Assembly: GCA_022826195.1 (NCBI GenBank)
Contig: JAJDVI010000076.1
Coordinates: 21,971-85,970 of the forward strand
DNA from: Acidobacteriota bacterium
GTDB taxonomy: Bacteria; Acidobacteriota; Vicinamibacteria; Marinacidobacterales; Marinacidobacteraceae
DNA length: 64,000 nt
Direction of reading: 5' to 3'
Part shown: in pieces, positions 24,905-34,295 of the stretch
How the letters are laid out: each line of letters starts with the position of its first letter
How positions within the stretch are numbered: position 1 is the first letter of the stretch
The notes under the pieces: model-generated
Told to the model about the DNA's origin: nothing
Databases searched by the model: none
Seen by the model: the letters and a program-made list of their open reading frames with translations, nothing else
Made by a program: the position numbers and the translations under genes

Positions 24905-26044
24905 CTATCCCCGTCGCTCGGCCAGCCGGAAGTCGGCGAGGAGGTCGGGGCCGAGGCGGGCGTAGCGCGCCGAGCGCGGCTCAGGCTGGACGCGCGGCAA
25001 CTCGCGCCGGCCGCCGGCCGGAGCCCGGGTGGCGTCGAAGAGCCCGGTTCCTTCCGCACGGCCCAGGAAACGCGGCGCCAGGTAGAGCACCAGCCGGTCG
25101 GCCAGCCCCTGCTGCAGGAATGCCGACGTGAGCCGGGGGCCGGCCTCCACCAGGAGGGTGTGCGCGCCGCGGCGAGCCACCTCGGCCAGCACCGCCGCGA
25201 GCGCAATCGGCTGGGTGACGCCCTCGCTCGGGGAGGCCGGGGCGCTGTCCACCGTGGCCTCGACCACTTCGACCCCCAGGCTCTCGAGGCGGTGGCGGGG
25301 CGCGGCCGGCGCGCCGGGCGCGCAGACGACGAGCACCGGGTCCCGGTCGAGTCCGCGCAGGACGCGCGCCCTGGGGGAGATCCGCAGGCTGGGATCGAGG
25401 ACCACGCGGAGCAGGGGGCGGGACCCGCGCCGGGGCCGGGGCGTCAGCAGGGGGTCGTCGGCCGTCACGGTGGCGATCCCGGTGAGGATGGCGTCGTTCT
25501 CCCGGCGCAGCACTCGCCCGTGGCGGCGGCTCCGGGGCCGGGTGATCCACCGGGTCCCGGGCGGGGCCATGACCCCGTCCACGGAGGTGGCGGCCTTCAC
25601 CGTCACCCAGGGAGTGCCGGTCAGGAGGAACTTGAAGAACGACGGGTTCAGGTCCTGCGCCTCCTCGCGGAGGACGCCCGTCGTCACCTCCACGCCGGCG
25701 GACCGAAGACGGTCGAAACCTCCGCCGCGCACTCGCGGGTCGGGATCTGGATGGGAGGCGACAACGCGCCGCACTCCCGAGGCGATGATCCGTTCGGCGC
25801 ACGGCGGGGTCCGCCCGACGTGACAGCACGGCTCGAGGTTGACGTAGAGCGTCGCGCCCCGCGCCGCGCGCCCCACCCGGAGCACCTGGGCTTCCGCGTG
25901 CGGCCGTCCGGCGCGGGCGTGGAAGCCCTCGGCAAGGACCCGCCCGTCGCGGACCAGGACGGCGCCCACCGCCGGATTCGGCGGGGCGGTGTACTGGCCG
26001 AGCCGGGCGAGCTCGAGGGCCCGCCGCAGGAAGCGATCGTCCAC
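24905..26044 (-). CDS. ribD: Bifunctional riboflavin biosynthesis deaminase/reductase RibD
   Basis: 379 residues from GTG 26044. The N-terminal deaminase domain has the zinc ligands HAEAQ and PCCHVGRTPPC. The C-terminal reductase domain starts near residue 147 (WVTVKAATSVDGVMA) and includes the NADPH-binding block ILTGIATVTADDP and VEAGPRLTSAFLQQGLADRLVLY. It catalyses the second and third steps of riboflavin synthesis. It is divergent from ribE across a 67-base gap, too short for an FMN riboswitch. Confidence 0.95.
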   Translation of the reverse strand: MDDRFLRRALELARLGQYTAPPNPAVGAVLVRDGRVLAEGFHARAGRPHAEAQVLRVGRAARGATLYVNLEPCCHVGRTPPCAERIIASGVRRVVASHPDPDPRVRGGGFDRLRSAGVEVTTGVLREEAQDLNPSFFKFLLTGTPWVTVKAATSVDGVMAPPGTRWITRPRSRRHGRVLRRENDAILTGIATVTADDPLLTPRPRRGSRPLLRVVLDPSLRISPRARVLRGLDRDPVLVVCAPGAPAAPRHRLESLGVEVVEATVDSAPASPSEGVTQPIALAAVLAEVARRGAHTLLVEAGPRLTSAFLQQGLADRLVLYLAPRFLGRAEGTGLFDATRAPAGGRRELPRVQPEPRSARYARLGPDLLADFRLAERRG

Positions 26045-26111
26045 GCGGGGATCGTATGGGCATGGTCATCGGCTTGCGCGGCGGGAACGGATCGGGCAAT
26101 CTCCCGGCCGG

Positions 26112-26714
26112 ATGTTCACGGGACTCGTCATCGCGGTCGGCGACGTGCAGGCGGTGCGGGACCTCGCCGCCGGGCGGCTGCTCTCCGTGGGGCACGGCGG
26201 GGGCGAGTTCTCGGGGCTCTCGGTCGGCGACAGCGTCGCGGTGTCCGGAGTCTGCCTGACCGCGGTGTCGGTCCAGCCCGCCTCCGCGTCCTTCGAAGTC
26301 GCGGCCGAGACGCTCTCCCTGACGACGCTCGGGGACCTGCGCCCGGGGAACCGGGTCAACCTGGAGTTGCCCCTGCGCGCGTCGGACCGGCTGGGCGGCC
26401 ATTTCGTCCAGGGACACGTGGACGGTTGCGGCGAGGTGCTCGAAGCGGGGGGGGCCGACGACGACTATCGGCTGAGCGTCCGGCACCGCGAGCCCCGCTG
26501 GATCGTCCGCAAGGGTTCGGTGGCGATCGACGGGGTCAGCCTGACGGTGGCGGCCGCTTCGCCCGGCGAGGCGTGCTTCGAGGTCATGCTGATTCCCCAC
26601 ACGCGCACGGCCACTACCCTCGGGGCGCTCCGGAAGGGGGACCGGGTCAACCTGGAGTACGACATCCTCGCCAAGTACGTCGGCGCCCTGGTGGGGACGC
26701 CGGGCGCCGGTTGA
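26112..26714 (+). CDS. ribE: Riboflavin synthase, alpha subunit
   Basis: Dismutates two 6,7-dimethyl-8-ribityllumazine molecules to riboflavin. 200 residues, made of two lumazine-binding repeats. The N-terminal signature MFTGLV is present, as are SVAVSGVCLTAV in repeat one and GSVAIDGVSLTVA in repeat two, with GGHFVQGHVDG between. Start is the ATG at 26112. ribBA follows on the same strand. No lumazine synthase (ribH) is in the window. Confidence 0.96.
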   Translation: MFTGLVIAVGDVQAVRDLAAGRLLSVGHGGGEFSGLSVGDSVAVSGVCLTAVSVQPASASFEVAAETLSLTTLGDLRPGNRVNLELPLRASDRLGGHFVQGHVDGCGEVLEAGGADDDYRLSVRHREPRWIVRKGSVAIDGVSLTVAAASPGEACFEVMLIPHTRTATTLGALRKGDRVNLEYDILAKYVGALVGTPGAG

Positions 26715-26737
26715 GCAATCCGGGTCCGGCGCGCGGC

Positions 26738-26743
26738 TAGAAT
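26738..26743 (+). promoter_or_regulatory. Possible -10 box (TAGAAT) before ribBA
   Basis: TAGAAT lies 24 bases after the ribE stop and 54 bases before the ribBA GTG. It would give ribBA its own promoter with a short leader that includes an AGG-type ribosome site. Confidence 0.4.
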
Positions 26744-26797
26744 TCCGCAAATCGGGACGGTTTCCGAAAGAGGGCCCCTCGGGCCCGACGAGGTGTT

Positions 26798-28033
26798 GTG
26801 CGCGTGGTTGACACGGGAAAGAGCGAATCCACGGCGTTCTGGCCGGTCGAGCGGGCGGTGTCCGAAATCGCCGCCGGACGCATGGTCATCGTGGTGGATG
26901 ACGAGGACCGCGAGAACGAGGGCGACCTGACGATCGCCGCCGAGAAGGTCACTCCCGAAGCGATCAACTTCATGGCCACGCACGGCCGCGGTCTCATCTG
27001 CATGCCGATGACCGGCGAGCGTCTCGACGAACTCGACATCCCGCTCATGGTTCGGGACAACACGTCGGTGCACGAAACCGCGTTCTGCGTCTCCATCGAG
27101 GCAAAGGAAGGAGTCACCACCGGTATTTCCGCCGCCGACCGGGCGCACACCGTCCAGGTCGCGATCCGCGAGCGGACGCGGCCGTCGGATCTCGTCCGGC
27201 CGGGCCATGTGTTCCCGCTCCGCGCGCGTCCCGGCGGCGTGCTGCAGCGCGCCGGACAGACCGAGGCCGGGGTGGACCTGGCGCGGATCGCCGGGCTCTA
27301 CCCGGCGGCGGTCATCTGCGAGGTGATGAAGGAAGACGGCACGATGGCCCGCCTCCCGGACCTGGAGGTGTTCGCGGCGGAGCACGGGATGGCGATCGTG
27401 AGCGTCGCCGATCTGATCCGCTATCGGCTCGGCACCGAGTCACTGGTTCGCCGGCTGGCCGCGACGGTGCTCCCGACGCGTTTCGGGGCGTTTCGAACCA
27501 TCGCCTACGAGAACACGCTCGACGGGACCAAGCACCTGGTTCTGCAGATGGGAGAAGCGCGCCCGGACACCCCGGTCCTGGTGCGCGTCCACAGCCAGTG
27601 CCTCACCGGTGAGGTCTTCGGCTCGATGCGGTGCGACTGCGGCCCCCAGCTCGACGCGGCTCTCGCCCGGATCGGCCAGGAGGGTTCGGGAGTCCTGCTC
27701 TACCTGAACCAGGAGGGGCGGGGCATCGGGCTCGTCAACAAGCTGCGGGCCTACGCCGCCCAGGACGATGGCCTCGACACGGTGGACGCCAACACCCACC
27801 TCGGGTTCCGTGCCGACCAGCGCGAGTACGGCGTCGGGGCCCAGATTCTCCGGGACCTTGGCGTCGGACGGATTCGCCTGCTGACCAACAACCCGCGGAA
27901 GTTCGTCGCCCTCGAGGCCCACGGCCTCGCCATCGAGGAGCGGGTCGCCATCGAGGTCCCGGCCAACGAGCACTCCCGCGAGTACCTGCGCACCAAGAAG
28001 GAACGGATGGGCCACCTTTTGACCGAGGTCTAG
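26798..28033 (+). CDS. ribBA: Bifunctional DHBP synthase / GTP cyclohydrolase II
   Basis: 411 residues. The N-terminal DHBP synthase half has the acidic metal-binding loop [13 protein letters not shown] and [10 protein letters not shown]. The C-terminal GTP cyclohydrolase II half has the zinc cysteines in [17 protein letters not shown] and the catalytic [16 protein letters not shown]. Together they supply both precursors of riboflavin. GTG 26798 after CGAGG is the start. The C-terminal half retains the expected active-site residues, so both activities are likely. Confidence 0.96.
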   Translation: MRVVDTGKSESTAFWPVERAVSEIAAGRMVIVVDDEDRENEGDLTIAAEKVTPEAINFMATHGRGLICMPMTGERLDELDIPLMVRDNTSVHETAFCVSIEAKEGVTTGISAADRAHTVQVAIRERTRPSDLVRPGHVFPLRARPGGVLQRAGQTEAGVDLARIAGLYPAAVICEVMKEDGTMARLPDLEVFAAEHGMAIVSVADLIRYRLGTESLVRRLAATVLPTRFGAFRTIAYENTLDGTKHLVLQMGEARPDTPVLVRVHSQCLTGEVFGSMRCDCGPQLDAALARIGQEGSGVLLYLNQEGRGIGLVNKLRAYAAQDDGLDTVDANTHLGFRADQREYGVGAQILRDLGVGRIRLLTNNPRKFVALEAHGLAIEERVAIEVPANEHSREYLRTKKERMGHLLTEV

Positions 28034-28079
28034 CTGGCGGGCCGCCGGTGGCCGGCATCGCCCGCCGCGCCCCCGTTGG

Positions 28080-28085
28080 TACGAT
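28080..28085 (+). promoter_or_regulatory. Possible -10 box (TACGAT) before efp
   Basis: TACGAT lies 33 bases before the efp TTG, leaving a short leader that contains the ribosome site GAAGGGA. A degraded fragment of the type-A hairpin repeat (GCCGGCATCGC) lies just upstream at 28050-28061. Confidence 0.35.
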
Positions 28086-28118
28086 TCCGGCCACCCCACC
28101 CCTGAAGGGAGCGATTCC

Positions 28119-28691
28119 TTGGCCAACACCTACGCGACAAACGAGTTCCGCAGCGGGCTCAAGGTCCTGCTCGATTCCGATCCGTGCGTCCTGCTGGACT
28201 GCGAGTTCGTGAAACCCGGCAAGGGACAGGCGTTCACCCGGATCCGCTACCGGAACCTCAAGACCGGGCGGGTCCTCGACAAGACGTTCAAGTCCGGCGA
28301 AAAGGTGGAAGCGGCGGACGTGCTCGACACCGAGATGGAGTTCCTCTACAGCGACGGCGGCGACTGGCACTTCATGGATCCCAACACCTACGAGCAGTAC
28401 TCGGCGGCGAAATCGGCGCTCGGGGGCCACGAGAAGTGGCTGCTCCAGGGGATGACCTGCGGCGTCACGCTCTACAACGACGCCATCCTGCTCATTCACC
28501 CGCCGCACTTCGTGGACCTCAAGGTCGTGGAGACCGAACCCGGGATCCGCGGCGACACCGCGACCGGGGGATCCAAGAACGCGACCCTCGAGACCGGAGC
28601 GGTGGTGCGGGTTCCCCTGTTCATCGAGGTGGACGAGACGCTGCGCCTGGACACCCGCAGCGGCGAGTACGTTTCCCGGGTAAAGAACTGA
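28119..28691 (+). CDS. efp: Elongation factor P
   Basis: Relieves ribosome stalling at polyproline. 190 residues from TTG 28119. Three beta-barrel domains are intact, ending in the family terminus [13 protein letters not shown]. The modifiable Lys lies in the loop KPGKGQAF near residue 35, the sequence used by the EpmA-type beta-lysylation pathway. epmA follows with a 4-base overlap, which supports Lys modification. Confidence 0.97.
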   Translation: MANTYATNEFRSGLKVLLDSDPCVLLDCEFVKPGKGQAFTRIRYRNLKTGRVLDKTFKSGEKVEAADVLDTEMEFLYSDGGDWHFMDPNTYEQYSAAKSALGGHEKWLLQGMTCGVTLYNDAILLIHPPHFVDLKVVETEPGIRGDTATGGSKNATLETGAVVRVPLFIEVDETLRLDTRSGEYVSRVKN

Positions 28692-29635
28692 CCGGCACGG
28701 GCAACCCCGGGTGGGGTCCCAGCGCGTCCCCCGCGAATCTCCGGGAGCGCTCCCGGCTCGTTGCGCGGCTGCGCGCCTTTCTGACCGCCCGCGGCTACCA
28801 GGAGGTCGAGACCCCGATCCTCGGGCCGCACGCGACCCCCGATCGGCACCTGGAATCGGTGCCGGCGGCCGGGGGTTTCCTCCACACCTCGCCGGAGTTC
28901 GCCATGAAGCGCCTGCTGGCGGTCGGCAGCGGTCCTATCTTCCAGGTCGTCAAGGCGTTTCGCGCGGGAGAGACCGGCCGGAAGCACGCCGTCGAGTTCA
29001 CCATCGCCGAGTGGTACCGCCTGGGTCCGCTCGCGGGATTGCTGACGGAAATGGACCTGCTGCTGGGCGATCTCCTGGGCACTCCTCCGGCGGAGCGGCG
29101 CACCTACCGCGAGCTCTTCCTTGCCGCCGTCGGGGTGGACCCGCTGTCGGCGCCGGAAGAACGCCTCCGGACGCTGGCCGAGGCGCACGGCCACCCGGGC
29201 CGGCCCGACGACCGGGCCGGGGCCCTCGACTACCTGTTCTCACGGCTCGTGGAACCCGGTCTGGGGACCCGGGTCCCCACGATCGTGACCCGGTTCCCGG
29301 CCCCCCTGGCGGCGCTCGCCCGGCTGAGCGACGACGATTCCCGAACCGCCGAGCGTTTCGAGGTGTTCTGGGCGGGACTCGAACTCGCGAACGGCTACGA
29401 CGAGTTGCAGGACCCGGAGGAGCACCGCCGCCGTTTCGCGGCCGAGAACCGGGCGCGCGAGCGTGCCGGGCGGCCGGTCGCGAGCACGGACGCGCGCTTC
29501 CTGGCCGCCCTCGAGGCGCCGGGCCTCCCCCGCTGCTCGGGGGTGGCCCTCGGGGTGGATCGCCTGGTCATGGCGGCCGTCGGGGCGTCGAGCCTCGACG
29601 AGGTCGTCGCGTTTCGCGAGGCACCGGACAACTGA
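28688..29635 (+). CDS. epmA: EF-P--(R)-beta-lysine ligase (EpmA/GenX/PoxA), CTG start
   Basis: Class II LysRS paralogue that modifies EF-P. The match to E. coli EpmA is clear: W-x-PSAS-x-x-NL at the N-terminus, [47 protein letters not shown] and [13 protein letters not shown]. The conserved W-x-PSAS lies about ten residues after CTG 28688. No ATG, GTG or TTG in frame would keep it without running far into efp. CTG 28688 overlaps the efp TGA as CTGA. It gives 315 residues. The anticodon-binding domain is absent, as expected. No epmB is in the window. Confidence 0.93.
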   Translation: MTGTGNPGWGPSASPANLRERSRLVARLRAFLTARGYQEVETPILGPHATPDRHLESVPAAGGFLHTSPEFAMKRLLAVGSGPIFQVVKAFRAGETGRKHAVEFTIAEWYRLGPLAGLLTEMDLLLGDLLGTPPAERRTYRELFLAAVGVDPLSAPEERLRTLAEAHGHPGRPDDRAGALDYLFSRLVEPGLGTRVPTIVTRFPAPLAALARLSDDDSRTAERFEVFWAGLELANGYDELQDPEEHRRRFAAENRARERAGRPVASTDARFLAALEAPGLPRCSGVALGVDRLVMAAVGASSLDEVVAFREAPDN

Positions 29636-29665
29636 GTCCACCCCGCCCCGTCCGGCGCGCCCCGG

Positions 29666-29671
29666 TACACT
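29666..29671 (+). promoter_or_regulatory. Possible -10 box (TACACT) before the VPS10-like gene
   Basis: TACACT lies 28 bases before the ATG. The ribosome site GGAGGG sits between them. No clear -35. Confidence 0.35.
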
Positions 29672-29699
29672 GACCGGCTCTTTCCGGAGGGACCTCTCG

Positions 29700-32600
29700 A
29701 TGCACACTGGACGATTTCTTCGCATTCCGGCAGCGGCCGTCACGGCCGTCGTCCTGGCCGCGCCCCTGGCGTTCGGACAGGGAAGCCACCGCGACTACCA
29801 CGAACACTTCGACGAGGCGAACGTCACCGTTCCGCCGGAGTATCTGGACGACATGCAGTTCCGCGCGGTCGGCTTCACCCGCGGCGGCCGCTCCACGGCG
29901 GCGGTGGGGGTTCCGGGCGATCCGCTCACCTACTACTTCGGGGGCACCGGCGGGGGCGTGTTCAAGACGACCGACGCCGGACACAACTGGACGAACGTCA
30001 CCGACGGCTTCTTCGGTGTGGGCGCGGTAGGGGCCATCGCAGTTGCTCCCTCGGACGTCAACGTCGTCTACGTGGGCACCGGATCGGCATGCCCCCGGGG
30101 CAACATTTCGGTGGGCGACGGGATGTACCGCTCGACGGACGCGGGGAAGACCTGGGAACACGCCGGGCTGCGTCACGCCGGTCAGATCGGCGCCATCGCC
30201 GTCCATCCGGACGACCCGGACCTCGTCTACGTCGCCGCGCTGGGCTACATCTTCGGCACGAACGAGGAGCGCGGCATTTTCCGTTCGCAGGACGGCGGGG
30301 AGACCTGGGAGAAGGTGTTCTTCCTCTCCGACCGCACCGGCTTCGTGGACATCCAGATGGACCCGAACAACCCGCGGATCCTCTATGCGGGCGCCTGGCG
30401 CGCCGAGCGGAAGCCGTGGACGCTGATCTCGGGCAGTGAGGACGGCGGCGTCTACCGGAGCAAGGACGGCGGCGACACCTGGGAGAAGGTGGAAGCCGGC
30501 CTGCCGACCGGACTCGTCGGCAAGACCGCGATCGCGATCTCACCCGCGAACTCCGACCGCATCTGGGTCCTGGTCGAGTTCGAGGGCGACAAGGGCGGCC
30601 TCTACCGTTCGGACGACGGCGGCGAGAGTTTCACCCGCATCAACGGGGACGCCAATCTGCGGCAGCGCCCCTGGTACTACATCCACATCTACGCGGATCC
30701 GCAGGACGAGAACACCATCTACGGGCTGAACGTGGGCTTCTTCAAGTCCATCGACGGCGGCCGGACGTTCCCCGAGCGCATCCGGGTTCCGCACGGCGAC
30801 AACCACGACCTCTGGATCAACCCGGACAACCCGATGAACATGGTCAACGCCAACGACGGCGGCGCGAACGTGTCGTTCGACGGCGGCCAGAGCTGGACCG
30901 ACCTGAACGGACAGGAAACCTCCGAGATGTACCGGGTGTACGTGGACGACCAGTGGCCCTACCGGATCTACGGTTCGCAGCAGGACAACAGCACCATCTC
31001 GGTGCCGTCCCGCGGCGGGTTCAGCGTCGTTCCGGACTGGTACCAGGTGGGCGGCTGCGAGAGCGGCCACATCGCGGTGGACCCCCGCGACCCGGACATC
31101 ATCTACGCGGGCTGCTACGGCGGCTCCATCACCCGGGTGAACCGGAGGACCGGCGAGTTCCGGCAGATCCTTCACTACCCGCAGCTCCAGCTCGGCCAGG
31201 CGGCCCGGGATCTCAACTACCGGTTCCAGTGGAACGCGCCGATCCGGCTGTCGCCCCACGACCCGGACATCCTCTACCACGCCTCGCAGGTGGTCCACAT
31301 GTCCCGGGACCAGGGACAGAGCTGGCAGGTGATCAGCCCCGACCTGACCACCAACAACCCGGAGCACCAGGACTACGCCGGGGGACCGATCACGCGCGAC
31401 AGCACCGGCGTCGAGGTCTACAACACCCTCTTCTCGTTCGAGGAGTCGCCGCACACGCCCGCGGAACTGTGGGCGGGCAGCGACGACGGCCGGGTCCACA
31501 TCTCCCGCGACCGCGGCGACACGTGGACGGAGATCACCCCCGCGGACATGCCGGAAGGGGGCACCGTCAACGTCATCGAGATGTCCTCCCACGATCCCGC
31601 CCGGGTGTTCATCGCGGTGTACCGGTACCGGGAGAACGACTTCCGGCCCTACATCTTCCGGACGAACGACTCCGGAGCGAGCTGGGACCTGCTCACCGAC
31701 GGAACGAACGGCATCCCGCCGACGCACTTCACCCGCGCCATCCGCGAAGACCACGACCGCAAGGGCCTGCTCTACGCGGGGACCGAGTTCGGGCTCTATG
31801 TCTCGTTCGACGACGGCGCCCACTGGCAGCGCTTCCAGAACAACCTGCCGGTCAGCCCGATCACCGATATGCAGGTGCACCGGAAAGATCTGGTGATCTC
31901 GACCCAGGGCCGGTCCTTCTGGGTGCTCGACGACCTGAGCCCGCTCCACCAGATCACCGACGAGACGATGGCGGCGGATTCCGTCCTCTACGCCCCCCGG
32001 ACCGCCTACCGGGGCGGCTTCGGGGGTGCGGCGGAGATCCGGTATCACCTCAAGGAACAGCCCGAGTCCGCCATCACCCTGGAGATCCTGGACTCCGCGG
32101 GCAACTCGGTGCGGAAGGTCACCGGGCAGCCGGGGCCCGCGCCTCCATCCGGCCCGGTATCGCCGTTCGCGGCGTTCTTCGGCGGTGGGCCGGGCGCCCG
32201 TCTCCCGGCCGCGGCGGGACTCAATTCGTTCCGCTGGAACCTGCGGAGCGAGGGTATCCAGCGCCCCGCCGGGGTGGTCCACTGGGGCGGCACGCCCGGA
32301 CTTTCGGTACTCCCGGGAACCTACGAGGTCCGACTGACCGTTGGGGAGGAGACCCACACCCAGCCGCTCGAAGTGGCGCTGAACCCGAATCTCTCCTCCA
32401 CGGCCGAGGAGCTCGCGGAACAGCGTGAACTGGGCGAGACCGTCGCCGGCGAGATCACGAAGCTCTTCGATGCGCTGAACCGGCTCCGCGACGTCAAGTC
32501 GCAGGCCGGCGACATCGTCGGACGCCTGCGGAAGGCCGGGAATGCGGACGAGGAACTCGGGAATCTGAGCAAGGCTCTGACCGATCGCCTGACCGAGATC

Positions 32601-32879
32601 GAGGAGACGATCACGCAGACGAACAGCAAGTCGTCGCAGGACCCGATCAACTTCCCGCCGCAGATCGACAACCAGTTGGTGACGCTCTACGGCTACATCG
32701 TGCAGGGGGACTACGAGCCGACCGCCGGCGCCTACGAGCGCTTCGACGACCTGAAGCCGGAGCTCGACGCCATCCACGCGGACCTCGACGCCGCCATGAC
32801 CGAGCACCTCACCCCGTTCAACGAGCGGGTGGCCAGCCTCGGCGTCCCGGCGGTCCTCGTCGCCACGGAGGAGAACTGA
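29700..32879 (+). CDS. Secreted VPS10/sortilin-like Asp-box protein
   Basis: 1059 residues from ATG 29700. A signal peptide covers about residues 1-27 (hydrophobic, ending AFGQG). A beta-propeller region of about 750 residues carries around ten Asp-box (BNR) motifs of the type S-x-D-x-G-x-T-W: STDAGKTW, SQDGGETW, SKDGGDTW, SDDGGESF, SFDGGQSW, SRDQGQSW, SRDRGDTW, TNDSGASW. The C-terminal part (about 770-1059) includes an Ig-like segment and a helical region. Such proteins are common in Acidobacteriota and Gemmatimonadota; their substrate is unknown. No catalytic residues of sialidases were identified. Confidence 0.85.
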   Translation: MHTGRFLRIPAAAVTAVVLAAPLAFGQGSHRDYHEHFDEANVTVPPEYLDDMQFRAVGFTRGGRSTAAVGVPGDPLTYYFGGTGGGVFKTTDAGHNWTNVTDGFFGVGAVGAIAVAPSDVNVVYVGTGSACPRGNISVGDGMYRSTDAGKTWEHAGLRHAGQIGAIAVHPDDPDLVYVAALGYIFGTNEERGIFRSQDGGETWEKVFFLSDRTGFVDIQMDPNNPRILYAGAWRAERKPWTLISGSEDGGVYRSKDGGDTWEKVEAGLPTGLVGKTAIAISPANSDRIWVLVEFEGDKGGLYRSDDGGESFTRINGDANLRQRPWYYIHIYADPQDENTIYGLNVGFFKSIDGGRTFPERIRVPHGDNHDLWINPDNPMNMVNANDGGANVSFDGGQSWTDLNGQETSEMYRVYVDDQWPYRIYGSQQDNSTISVPSRGGFSVVPDWYQVGGCESGHIAVDPRDPDIIYAGCYGGSITRVNRRTGEFRQILHYPQLQLGQAARDLNYRFQWNAPIRLSPHDPDILYHASQVVHMSRDQGQSWQVISPDLTTNNPEHQDYAGGPITRDSTGVEVYNTLFSFEESPHTPAELWAGSDDGRVHISRDRGDTWTEITPADMPEGGTVNVIEMSSHDPARVFIAVYRYRENDFRPYIFRTNDSGASWDLLTDGTNGIPPTHFTRAIREDHDRKGLLYAGTEFGLYVSFDDGAHWQRFQNNLPVSPITDMQVHRKDLVISTQGRSFWVLDDLSPLHQITDETMAADSVLYAPRTAYRGGFGGAAEIRYHLKEQPESAITLEILDSAGNSVRKVTGQPGPAPPSGPVSPFAAFFGGGPGARLPAAAGLNSFRWNLRSEGIQRPAGVVHWGGTPGLSVLPGTYEVRLTVGEETHTQPLEVALNPNLSSTAEELAEQRELGETVAGEITKLFDALNRLRDVKSQAGDIVGRLRKAGNADEELGNLSKALTDRLTEIEETITQTNSKSSQDPINFPPQIDNQLVTLYGYIVQGDYEPTAGAYERFDDLKPELDAIHADLDAAMTEHLTPFNERVASLGVPAVLVATEEN

Positions 32880-32901
32880 CGGCACGGTGCCGCGGAGGGC
32901 T

Positions 32902-32950
32902 GGGAGCGCCGGTCTTCAGACCGGCACCGCCCCGCCTCGGCGGGGCGACC
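32902..32950 (+). repeat. Two-hairpin intergenic repeat (copy 2a)
   Basis: GGGAGC, first stem GCCGGTC-TTCA-GACCGGC (the central TTCA is loop), ACC, then second stem CCCCGCC-TCG-GGCGGGG. It is followed by a second copy 41 bases on. Confidence 0.75.
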
Positions 32951-32991
32951 GCGCTGCGCAGGACCTCTCGGCCCAGGAACGAGGACGGCTC

Positions 32992-33034
32992 GGACCGCCG
33001 GCTTCAGCCGGCATCGCGCGGGAGCGCGAAACCC
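32992..33034 (+). repeat. Two-hairpin intergenic repeat, type A (copy 2b)
   Basis: First stem GCCGGC-TTCA-GCCGGC, then ATC, second stem GCGC-GGGA-GCGC, then GAAACCC. Ends shortly before the S66 peptidase gene. Confidence 0.7.
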
Positions 33035-33087
33035 GCGCCATGGCGCTACGCCGAGCCGGCCCGAAGGTGGCGGCGCAGACGGACCTG

Positions 33088-34152
33088 ATGACCCGACGGG
33101 TCGCCCGGTCCGTTCCGACCGCCCCCCTCACTTCACGTCGAGACGCCCTGACCGTGCTCGCAGCCGCCGCGATCCCGTTCGTGGCGGGCGCCCGCCACTG
33201 GCCCGTCCAGCCGGACCTGATCCGGCCGCCTCGCATCCAGCCCGGCGACACCTTCGGCATCGTGAGTCCCGCCACCGCCGCCTTCGAGACCGACCCCACC
33301 GAGATCTTCGCGGACGCCTTCCGCGCCGTCGGGCTCGAACCGCGGCTCGGTTCCAACTACTACCGGCGGCGCGGCTACTTCGCCGGAAGCGACGCCGAGC
33401 GGGCCGCGGACATCATGGAGTTCTTCGCCGATCCCGAGGTGAAGGGCATCTTCGCCCGGGGCGGCTGGGGCTCGGCGCGCGTGTTGCCGCTCCTCGACTA
33501 CGACGTGATCCGGGCGAATCCCAAGGTCCTGCTCGGCTACAGCGACGCCACCGCGCTCCTGACCGGGGTCCACGCGAAAACGGGCCTGATCGTCATGCAC
33601 GGTCCCGGCCCGGGGAACCGCTTCTCCACCGAGCACTTCCGCCGGACCCTGATGGAGGGCGAAGCGGAACTGCTCGAAAACCTGGCCGATGACCCCGGGG
33701 ACCACATCGTCCCCCGGGACCATCGGGTCCGCACCATCACGGGCGGGCGGGCGACGGGACCGCTGCTCGGGGGCAACCTGACGGTCCTCACCGCGATCAT
33801 GGGGTCGGACTACCTACCGGACTTCACCGGCGCGATCCTGTTCCTCGAGGACGTGGACGAGGCCGTCTACCGGGTGGATCGGATGATGACCACCCTGAAG
33901 CTCGCGGGAGTCCTCGACCGGATCGCCGGGTTCATCTTCGGCCGCTGCACCGACTGCGACCCCGGATCGGGGTTCGGCTCGCTCACCCTGGAGCAGGTGC
34001 TCGACGATCACATCGCCCCGCTGGGCATTCCGGCATTCCGGGGGAGCATGATCGGGCACATCCCCGAGCAGTTCACGCTGCCCATCGGCGGCCGCGCCGA
34101 GATGGACGCGGACGCGGGCACGATCCGGCTCCTGGAACCGGCGGTCGTGTAA
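33088..34152 (+). CDS. S66 peptidase (LD-carboxypeptidase family), Tat-type signal
   Basis: 354 residues from ATG 33088; ATG 33040 is an alternative. A twin-arginine signal is suggested by SRRDALTVLAAAAIPFVAGA. The serine nucleophile lies in GYSDATAL, after ARGGWGSARVLPLLDY. The catalytic Glu lies in the LEDVDEAVYRVDRM block, and the His in GSMIGHIPEQFTLPIG. The family cleaves the L,D bond of murein tetrapeptides, or related peptides such as microcin C7 in MccF. Export by Tat would be consistent with action on the wall. Preceded by two hairpin repeats. Confidence 0.87.
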   Translation: MTRRVARSVPTAPLTSRRDALTVLAAAAIPFVAGARHWPVQPDLIRPPRIQPGDTFGIVSPATAAFETDPTEIFADAFRAVGLEPRLGSNYYRRRGYFAGSDAERAADIMEFFADPEVKGIFARGGWGSARVLPLLDYDVIRANPKVLLGYSDATALLTGVHAKTGLIVMHGPGPGNRFSTEHFRRTLMEGEAELLENLADDPGDHIVPRDHRVRTITGGRATGPLLGGNLTVLTAIMGSDYLPDFTGAILFLEDVDEAVYRVDRMMTTLKLAGVLDRIAGFIFGRCTDCDPGSGFGSLTLEQVLDDHIAPLGIPAFRGSMIGHIPEQFTLPIGGRAEMDADAGTIRLLEPAVV

Positions 34153-34295
34153 GCCGCGGCCGCGTTGCGGCGGTAGACTCTCGGCGCTGGGTCGCGAGGA
34201 GCTTGATGCGTCCGCAACGCGGACGGAACACCTTGACACTTGACAACTCAATGAGCCCGCAGGGGCTCGACGGCCGGGAACCGGCTGGAGGCAGT

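Noticed and set aside
26045..26111. FMN riboswitch between ribD and ribE
   Set aside because: The gap is 67 bases, too short for the FMN aptamer, and its conserved bases are not seen.
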